Of a DNA stretch of 6,784 bases, positions 1-5,899 are shown piece after piece. Where the stretch lies: positions 4,890 to 11,673 of the forward strand of contig DYHC01000012.1 of the NCBI GenBank assembly GCA_020724325.1, in the 5' to 3' direction. The notes below the pieces were generated by a model. That model was given only the letters and a program-made list of their open reading frames with translations. It was not told the origin of the DNA and searched no databases. Position 1 is the first letter of the stretch. Every line of letters begins with the position of its first letter. Made by a program: the position numbers and the translations under genes. Source of the DNA: Melioribacter roseus (lineage in GTDB: Bacteria > Bacteroidota > Ignavibacteria > Ignavibacteriales > Melioribacteraceae).

Positions 1-1
1 T

Positions 2-553
2 AGGCGGGTAGGAGGAATTACAAATTTATCTTCCAACGTAAGAGTAATTGGTGCAACAAATAAAAACTTGATGCAGGAAGCAGAAAATAAAAATTTCAGA
101 AGGGATCTATTATTCCGTTTGAATGTTATTACCTTAACAATTCCTCCGCTTAGAGAAAGACAGGGCGACGTACTTCTTTTAGCCGAATATTTCCTGCAAA
201 AAAAATCTCCTGTAAGATCGGTTAAAAGACTTTCCGAAGAAGCTAAAAAAGATTTAATGCGTTATAACTTTCCGGGTAATGTAAGAGAGCTTGACCATAT
301 TATAGAGAGAGCGATTATTTTTTCTGACGGCGACCTTATACTGCCAAAGGATTTGAACATTCCTAAGGACGATTTTGATTTTTCGAATTTCGTAAAAAAA
401 GACGGCTCTCTTCTTTCTCTTGAAGAGCTGGAAAAATCCCATATAAAACTTGCGCTGGATCAGCATAACTGGAACCGGGAAAATACATCCAGAGTTTTAG
501 GAATAAGTCAAAAAACCCTCTATTCAAAAATTATTAAATATAATTTGAAATAG
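2..553 (+). CDS. Sigma-54-dependent transcriptional activator, NtrC family (5'-truncated by window edge)
   Basis: This is the C-terminal 183 residues of a bacterial enhancer-binding protein, which uses ATP hydrolysis to open promoters bound by sigma-54 RNA polymerase. The frame is open from base 2, so the gene starts outside the window; the TTG/ATG at 68-73 are internal codons. Visible in order (residues counted from base 2): the RVGG strand (2-5), sensor I GATN (17-20), the arginine-finger segment FRRDLLFRLNV (32-42), PPLRER (48-53), sensor II PGNVREL (91-97), then a short linker and a Fis-type helix-turn-helix (about 137-183, core LGISQKTLY). The Walker A/B and GAFTGA motifs and any N-terminal receiver lie off the window. 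In the HTH, the usual Ala-Ala before the LGI motif is replaced by Asn-Thr-Ser-Arg. The stop is one base from the start of the downstream kinase, its likely partner. Family assignment is firm; the regulated genes are unknown. Confidence 0.95.
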   Translation, partial: RRVGGITNLSSNVRVIGATNKNLMQEAENKNFRRDLLFRLNVITLTIPPLRERQGDVLLLAEYFLQKKSPVRSVKRLSEEAKKDLMRYNFPGNVRELDHIIERAIIFSDGDLILPKDLNIPKDDFDFSNFVKKDGSLLSLEELEKSHIKLALDQHNWNRENTSRVLGISQKTLYSKIIKYNLK

Positions 554-554
554 A

Positions 555-1634
555 ATGCAGCATAAAGAAGAGACGGCACCCGTAAGTCATATTGCACACG
601 ACCTGAATAACATTCTTACTAGAATATTAAACAGCGTTGAGCTTCTTAAGAAAAAAGTATCTAACCCTGAAGATGTAACACCACTACTAAGCAGCATTGA
701 GAACGGTACTTATATGGCTGCCGAAATTATAGAGGACTTACTTTCCGAATCTTCTAGTACAGTATTAAAGAGAAAAAGAATAAACATCAACACGCTTTTA
801 ACTGATCTCATTAATACTATCTCTATTCAGCTTATGGGTAAAATAACTTTTAATCTGAAACTGGAATCAAAATTTTCTTTTGTAGAAGGAAGATATTCGG
901 ATTACTACCGCGTTTTTATGAACCTTATAATAAATGCTTTGGAAGCAATTAAAGAAAGAGGAACTATAAACGTATGGACATCTAACACCAGCCCGATAAG
1001 CGGTGAACCCAAGTTATTTGACGGCGGTACATTCGTTCAAATAAAAATATCCGATAACGGTGAAGGGATTGATCAATCTGTTATGCCCTACATTTTTAAC
1101 AATAACTTTACTACTAAATCGAAAAGGAAAAATTGCGGAATTGGTCTTTCGATTGTAAAGAAAATAGTTGACGATTACGGCGGCATTATCAAAGTGACAA
1201 GTGAAAAAAATAAAGGAGCTGAATTTACATTAAAATTCCCCGCTATTGTAAATATAAACGAGGAAATTGAATTAAAGTCCAAAACAATTCTTATTGCCGA
1301 GGATGAAGATATATTACGAGGGCTGCTTGCAGAGCTTCTTGTATCATACGATTTTAAGGTTATAACTGCTTCGAACGGAGAAGATGTAATACTATCACTA
1401 AACAAGGAAAGCTTGCCGGACCTTTTAATTATAGATCAGAAGATGCCGGATATGGACGGAATTACATGCATTAGGAAAATAAAAGAGATGAAAATTGCCG
1501 TTCCAATAATTCTTGCAACTGGGTCGCAAAGCGATTACGCAGACCAAGAAATTAATAAGCTTGTTAACCGTGTAATTACAAAGCCCTACAATTTTGAAGA
1601 AATGTTGAATGTTATAAAGAGTCTTATCAGTTAG
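555..1634 (+). CDS. Cytoplasmic hybrid histidine kinase with C-terminal receiver
   Basis: This 359-residue protein has no membrane segment and no recognisable sensor domain; the phosphoacceptor motif lies almost at the N-terminus. Domains: DHp with the H-box HDLNN (His15, residues about 10-70); HATPase_c (about 75-232) with N-box NLIINALEA (Asn127), G1 DNGEGI (167-172), F-box-like FNNNFTTK (181-188) and G2 GIGLS (195-199); then a receiver (242-359) with acidic pair Glu249/Asp250, phosphoacceptor Asp294, Thr322 and Lys343-Pro344. All catalytic residues look intact, so autophosphorylation and phosphotransfer are expected. The H-box resembles NtrB-like/HPK4-type kinases that often pair with NtrC regulators. 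The ATG is separated from the upstream activator's stop by a single base and has no clear Shine-Dalgarno, which implies translational coupling. How it receives a signal is unclear: a partner protein, its own receiver, or both. The last 8 bases overlap the 3' end of the opposite-strand gene. Confidence 0.93.
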   Translation: MQHKEETAPVSHIAHDLNNILTRILNSVELLKKKVSNPEDVTPLLSSIENGTYMAAEIIEDLLSESSSTVLKRKRININTLLTDLINTISIQLMGKITFNLKLESKFSFVEGRYSDYYRVFMNLIINALEAIKERGTINVWTSNTSPISGEPKLFDGGTFVQIKISDNGEGIDQSVMPYIFNNNFTTKSKRKNCGIGLSIVKKIVDDYGGIIKVTSEKNKGAEFTLKFPAIVNINEEIELKSKTILIAEDEDILRGLLAELLVSYDFKVITASNGEDVILSLNKESLPDLLIIDQKMPDMDGITCIRKIKEMKIAVPIILATGSQSDYADQEINKLVNRVITKPYNFEEMLNVIKSLIS

Positions 1635-2304
1635 TATTCTGCTCATCCGAATTCAAGTCTATTATATTAAGGTTATTTACATACGGTGTAATTACCGGTT
1701 TTTTTATTGAACCCATTTTTTCAAGAACCTTAATAATATTTCTTGCAGCATTTTCAATAAATTCAACCCGCTTTAGAACAACTTCGTTGGAAGGGGTCTC
1801 TTTATTTAGCTCTCTTCTTATAGCCGTGGTAGAAAGATTTATTAGAGTTAACGGCTGTTTAATTTCATGATTTGCAGTTACAACTGTAGCGGCAAACGTT
1901 TTTATTTTTTCGATTTCGATAAGAAATTTATTCGTTTCGCTAAATCTAAGAGCGGAATTAATTCTTGCTATAAGCTCTATCTTATTAAACGGTTTCTTAA
2001 TATAGTCGAAAGCTCCTGCTTGAAGTCCGGCTCGTAAATTATCGGCTTCGGTAAGAGCAGTAAGAAGAATAATGGGGATTAGTTTTGTTTCATCATTCGA
2101 ATATAATGCCTTGCAAACATCGTAGCCGGAAACACCGGGCATCATTATATCCAAAAGAATTAAATCCGGTTTTTCACTAATTGCTTTTTGAATTCCCGTT
2201 TCTCCGTCATAAGCTTTCAATACTTCAAATCCTTCGCGTTCTAAACGATCCTGTATAAGAAATACATTATCAGGGTAATCATCAATTACAAGAATTTTTT
2301 TCAT
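1627..2304 (-). CDS. Response regulator fused to a histidine-kinase DHp-like domain, no ATPase domain
   Basis: This 225-residue protein has two parts. Residues 1-122 form a complete receiver: acidic pair Asp8/Asp9, phosphoacceptor Asp52 in LLDIMMPG, Thr82 and Lys104-Pro105. Residues about 126-200 look like the two-helix dimerization/phosphoacceptor domain of a histidine kinase, with H-box NHEIKQPLT (His146, Glu147) and a second helix around 172-197. After this the protein ends in a polar tail; there is no N-, G1- or G2-box, so it cannot bind ATP as a normal kinase. There is also no DNA-binding or enzymatic output domain. Receiver plus DHp suggests a phosphotransfer intermediate, or a receiver that dimerizes through a kinase-derived coiled coil; both are inference. 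The gene follows the large hybrid kinase with stop and start overlapping by one base, so the two are almost certainly co-translated partners. The stop codon is TGA, inside the convergent kinase gene's last codons. Confidence 0.9.
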   Translation of the reverse strand: MKKILVIDDYPDNVFLIQDRLEREGFEVLKAYDGETGIQKAISEKPDLILLDIMMPGVSGYDVCKALYSNDETKLIPIILLTALTEADNLRAGLQAGAFDYIKKPFNKIELIARINSALRFSETNKFLIEIEKIKTFAATVVTANHEIKQPLTLINLSTTAIRRELNKETPSNEVVLKRVEFIENAARNIIKVLEKMGSIKKPVITPYVNNLNIIDLNSDEQNTN

Positions 2305-5300
2305 TATAAACTTACCTTGCTGTTTATGTAAAAATTAATTTTGGCTGAAAGCATAGATGAGTTAACAGGCTTAGTTACAAGGTCGTTAAAACCGTTTTTT
2401 GTAACAACATTTTTATTATCGAGCATTGCATATGCTGTAAGTGCAATAACAGGCAAAGAAGAAAAACGATTATCATTTCTAATTCTTCTGATTGTTTCAA
2501 ACCCGTCCATCTGAGGCATCATTATATCCAGTAAAATTAAATCCGGTTTTATATGATTAAGCATTACTATACATTCTGTTCCGTTATGTGCAAAGATTGT
2601 ATCGTAGTTCATCTCCTTTACTATTTCTCCTATTGTAAAAAGCGTATCCGGGTCATCATCTACTATTAGAATTGTATGTTTATTATCCGAAACATTAGTT
2701 AATCTTTCTTCTGCATACTTATCATAATTAGTTTCCTCAATCAGTTTCTGGTTAACTATATTATGTTCAATTTTTAATCTGTCCTTTAAGTCCTTCAGAA
2801 CATCAAGCGGATGATTTTTACTTTTAAGTGTAAGTCGTTCTAATTCGCTATTTAAATTAACTGGATCAACAGCAGAGAAATCCTTACTGCAATAGAAAAC
2901 CGAGCAGACGTTCTTTGAAAGTTTATTGCGGCTAATATTAAACAATAATCTAAGCGCATCAGTCTGAAAGAAATCGAAATCGATTATAACTACCTGAAAA
3001 GTTTCTCTATTTATATCGCTAAATGCATCTTCGGGGTCGCTATAATATCTAACAATATCACGGTAGTTTCCTTCACCAAATGTAATTGCATATTCTTCTT
3101 TGTTGGGGCAGACAAAAAGGATTTTCGAAACTTTCGATTCTGCAAAAGATTCTATTTTAGCTATAGCAGACTTAATCCCGCTTAGTGTAAGAGGTTTAAT
3201 AAGAATTTCTTGAAGAGGAAGCATCCACCCAACTTTTTCTTTTTCGAGAATGGAAATAATTATAGTAGCATAATCCTGGGCAGATAAATTAGATTTAACA
3301 TTCAGAATTGTCTGCCATATATTCTGCTGGTTATCGTTGTAACAATAAATTATAGAATCTTGCTGTGAAGGAATAACCGGCTGCTTTTGAATTTCATAAG
3401 GATCGAATGGAATTATTTTGTAAGCGTATGAATAGAGGTAATCTGCAATTAACTTTTTTGTTTCGGGTCTATTACAATAAATTAATACGGATTTTGTAGA
3501 ATTACCGGGGTTAGACTCTTCATCAAGTACGAGGAAACTCTGAACCGGTAGGTCAATAACATCAAGCACAACATCTCTTAACGAAATGTTGAATTCAGTT
3601 CCCATATTAACTTTACTATTAACATCAATGCTTCCTCCAAGCATTTCTACATACCGTTTTGTAATAGTTAATCCTAATCCTGCGCCTCCATATTTTCTTG
3701 AAGTGCTTCCATCAATTTGACGGAATTCAGAAAAAATTAAATTCCTATTTTCTTCAGAGATTCCAATTCCTGTATCCAAAATGCTAAAAAGAAGATCCTT
3801 CTTACCTTCAACACTAACCGATAAAGTTACTTTCCCTGCTTCAGTAAATTTAACTGCATTGGTTAAAAGATTGTTAAGTATTTGTTCCAGTTTGCTCTTA
3901 TCTGTACTTAAAAGAAAATTTTTACCTGAAGGTTTTTGAACAACGAATTTTAATTTTTTTTCATTTGCGATCGGTTCAAAATTCTGATTTATTTCTTCGA
4001 GCAAATCGTTAAGCAAGAAATTATCCTTCTTAATTTCAATTTTGCCCGACTCAATTTTTGAGAACTCTAAAATATTTGTAATCATTCCTAAAAGTTTTTT
4101 GCCGTTACGAAAAACGATGTTAAGTCTATCCTTGGATTTTTCCGGCGTAATATCATCTTTCAAAACCAGTTCGGTTAAACCGAGTATAGAAATAAGCGGA
4201 GTTCGTAATTCATGAGACATGCTTGCAAGGAATTGAGATTTAACTTTAGTAAGCTCAACAGCTTTTAAGCGCTGCTTTTCCAGTTCAACTGCCTTTTCAT
4301 TAATCTGTTTGTGAAGTTCTTTAAGCTCTTCATTCTGTTCCAAAATCTGTCTGTTCTGCTTTTGATATTCCTCATTAAGCCGTTTCAGTTCGTTAACAAA
4401 ATTTTCGAGCTGTTCCAGTGATCTTGCATTAACCAAACCGATAGCCAGCTGTTCATTAATATTATTAATGTATTCTTTTATTTTACTTCCAGGTTCAGAT
4501 TCCGAAGCAAGCTCGAGTATTGCAATTGTTTCTTTGTTGTTTATTATAGGATAAATTAAAACGTATTTCAATTTTACCGATGTAAGTCCGGTCTTAATCT
4601 CCGGAAAATTATCTTGAAAATTAAACTCCACAAGTTCTTTATTCTCTATTGCATTGCTGTAAAGATTCATGCTTTGAATCGGCTGGACAATATTTTTACC
4701 AACGCCGGATGAAGAAATTAACCTAAGTTTATTTTCTTCTACCAGGTATAGAACTCCAAATGCAAGGTTAGTAGATTTAATTATTTTTGTAAGCGCAGCT
4801 TCAGATATTTCTTTTAACGTTGGGTTTTGATTAAGGAGTGTAATAAATTCTGTGTATTCTTTTTCAGCTAACTCTTTGCGGTTAATTTCATCAAGCATGG
4901 AATTAAACGTTTCGCCAAGTTTGCCTACTTCATCTTTAGAAATTATCTGAACCCTATGCTGCAAATTGCCCCGCTTAATTATTTCGGCTGTCTCGCTCAA
5001 TAATCCGATCTGTTTTCTAAGTTTAGCTGTAAAAAGTAAAACAATAATAAACGTAAGCGCACTACCAGAAATAACGATTATGAACATTACACTTTTTAAT
5101 GTTTCTCTGAAACTGACACCCTCCTGAAATGTACTGAAAATAATAAAACCTATTTTCCCGCCGGGAGTAAGAATTTGATGAGGAACAATTTTAGCTGATT
5201 CAAAATCGGTTGTTTCTAATTCCTCGCTGTAGAGATCATAGTTGTTCTTGAATTTAAGATTCTCAACAGCATTTATAATGCTTAAAAGATAATTTTGATT

Positions 5301-5831
5301 TTTGTTGGACCTGGAAATTTCAAAAGGAGTATTGTTAATAATAAGTGCAATATCTGCTCTTATTTTTTCGCTTACATTATCAAGGAAATTGGATGTAATA
5401 ATGAAACCGTAGTAGTAGATTTTTCCGTTATTCAGACTATTATACCTGAGCACAATACTAGGATTATCGGTAAATAATTGTCTGAACGACCTCGAACGGA
5501 AATTGAGGAAAGTATTTGTCTTAACACGGAATTCTGAATTACTTATTAATGAATCATTAACAAGTGTAAATATAAAATCGATGCCGGTTGAATCTAAGTT
5601 AACGTTCTTAAAATCCCGTAGATGAGGAGATAACTCATTAAAGTCTTCGTCCAACTGCTCTAATAAATTCTGAAAAGTAAAAACAAAATCGTTGGTAGAG
5701 TCAAGAATATTTTGAGATTGATATTTGGATAAAAGCTGTCCGGTAAGTTTATAGTATATTAACGTGGTTGTAAACGATGCGACAATAAGAATTACAAACG
5801 TAATTAATATCAGACGAACATGAAGAGTCAT
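2304..5831 (-). CDS. Large membrane hybrid histidine kinase (periplasmic sensor-HAMP-GAF-HK-two pseudo-receivers-receiver)
   Basis: This is a 1175-residue inner-membrane sensor kinase. Order: TM1 (about 5-27); a periplasmic region (about 28-246) of unassigned, possibly CACHE-like fold; TM2 (about 247-268); HAMP (about 268-320, with KDEVGKLGETFN); a GAF-like domain (about 329-470); a Glu/Lys/Gln-rich coiled coil (about 470-530); DHp with SHELRTPL (His540); HATPase_c with N-box Asn658, G1 DTGIGI (686-691) and G2 GGAGLGL (715-721). Two receiver-like domains follow without a full active site: about 780-893 (no acidic pair or Asp, but Lys879-Pro880 kept) and about 901-1020 (Asp951 kept, no acidic pair, no Lys-Pro). 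Last is an intact receiver (1051-1172: Asp1058/Asp1059, Asp1102, Thr1132, Lys1154). The ATG is the first possible start after an in-frame stop at 5844-5846 and places TM1 correctly; its ribosome binding site is weak (GAAG at 5842-5845). The secretin gene lies 68 bases upstream. The ligand is unknown. Confidence 0.93.
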   Translation of the reverse strand: MTLHVRLILITFVILIVASFTTTLIYYKLTGQLLSKYQSQNILDSTNDFVFTFQNLLEQLDEDFNELSPHLRDFKNVNLDSTGIDFIFTLVNDSLISNSEFRVKTNTFLNFRSRSFRQLFTDNPSIVLRYNSLNNGKIYYYGFIITSNFLDNVSEKIRADIALIINNTPFEISRSNKNQNYLLSIINAVENLKFKNNYDLYSEELETTDFESAKIVPHQILTPGGKIGFIIFSTFQEGVSFRETLKSVMFIIVISGSALTFIIVLLFTAKLRKQIGLLSETAEIIKRGNLQHRVQIISKDEVGKLGETFNSMLDEINRKELAEKEYTEFITLLNQNPTLKEISEAALTKIIKSTNLAFGVLYLVEENKLRLISSSGVGKNIVQPIQSMNLYSNAIENKELVEFNFQDNFPEIKTGLTSVKLKYVLIYPIINNKETIAILELASESEPGSKIKEYINNINEQLAIGLVNARSLEQLENFVNELKRLNEEYQKQNRQILEQNEELKELHKQINEKAVELEKQRLKAVELTKVKSQFLASMSHELRTPLISILGLTELVLKDDITPEKSKDRLNIVFRNGKKLLGMITNILEFSKIESGKIEIKKDNFLLNDLLEEINQNFEPIANEKKLKFVVQKPSGKNFLLSTDKSKLEQILNNLLTNAVKFTEAGKVTLSVSVEGKKDLLFSILDTGIGISEENRNLIFSEFRQIDGSTSRKYGGAGLGLTITKRYVEMLGGSIDVNSKVNMGTEFNISLRDVVLDVIDLPVQSFLVLDEESNPGNSTKSVLIYCNRPETKKLIADYLYSYAYKIIPFDPYEIQKQPVIPSQQDSIIYCYNDNQQNIWQTILNVKSNLSAQDYATIIISILEKEKVGWMLPLQEILIKPLTLSGIKSAIAKIESFAESKVSKILFVCPNKEEYAITFGEGNYRDIVRYYSDPEDAFSDINRETFQVVIIDFDFFQTDALRLLFNISRNKLSKNVCSVFYCSKDFSAVDPVNLNSELERLTLKSKNHPLDVLKDLKDRLKIEHNIVNQKLIEETNYDKYAEERLTNVSDNKHTILIVDDDPDTLFTIGEIVKEMNYDTIFAHNGTECIVMLNHIKPDLILLDIMMPQMDGFETIRRIRNDNRFSSLPVIALTAYAMLDNKNVVTKNGFNDLVTKPVNSSMLSAKINFYINSKVSL
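2311..2318 (-). promoter_or_regulatory. Shine-Dalgarno-like site for the receiver-DHp gene
   Basis: The minus strand reads AAGGTAAG six bases before the ATG at 2304. It lies inside the last codons of the upstream kinase. Together with the TAATG stop/start overlap, it supports this ATG as the true start and coupled translation. It is a partial match to the anti-Shine-Dalgarno sequence. Confidence 0.5.
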
Positions 5832-5899
5832 AATTAGATTGCTTCATTATAGTTTTTTAAGAAAATATTCGAATTAAGAATTAGAAATAATTTTGTTCA
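5832..5899 (-). other. 68-base AT-rich gap between the secretin and the hybrid kinase gene
   Basis: This is the only true intergenic stretch in the window. It has no stable GC hairpin, so no terminator is evident after the secretin, and read-through into the kinase is possible. On the minus strand it holds TATAAT (5846-5851), 14 bases before the kinase ATG, but nothing like TTGACA lies 15-18 bases upstream. TTAAGAA occurs twice on the plus strand (5857-5863 and 5874-5880). In sequence this AT-rich both could be chance. The gap contains no GG dinucleotide on the minus strand, so it carries no sigma-54 promoter for the kinase gene. Confidence 0.5.

Noticed and set aside
254..466. Minus-strand open frame of 70 codons
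   Set aside because: It lies wholly inside the sigma-54 activator, antisense to conserved motifs, with no recognisable domain.
68..553. TTG/ATG at 68-73 as the start of a short 161-residue regulator
   Set aside because: The same frame is open back to base 2 and encodes conserved AAA+ sequence (RVGG and sensor I GATN), so the gene is cut by the window edge and not short.
1175..1646. Minus-strand open frames at 1175-1405 and 1425-1646
   Set aside because: Both are antisense to the intact soluble kinase's ATPase and receiver regions and show no protein-like features of their own.
5295..5477. Plus-strand open frame of 60 codons
   Set aside because: It lies antisense to the periplasmic region of the large kinase, with no ribosome binding site or domain evidence.
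5846..5874. TATAAT on the minus strand as a promoter for the large kinase
   Set aside because: There is no acceptable -35 at 15-18 bases, the leader would be only a few bases long, and such hexamers are expected by chance in this AT-rich gap. It is kept only as a note in the gap entry.
5857..5880. TTAAGAA direct repeats as an operator
   Set aside because: They are seven-base AT-rich words in a 68-base AT-rich gap; chance is sufficient without conservation data.
5832..5899. Sigma-54 promoter ahead of the large kinase, as a feedback target of the activator
   Set aside because: The minus strand of this gap contains no GG, which the -24 element requires.
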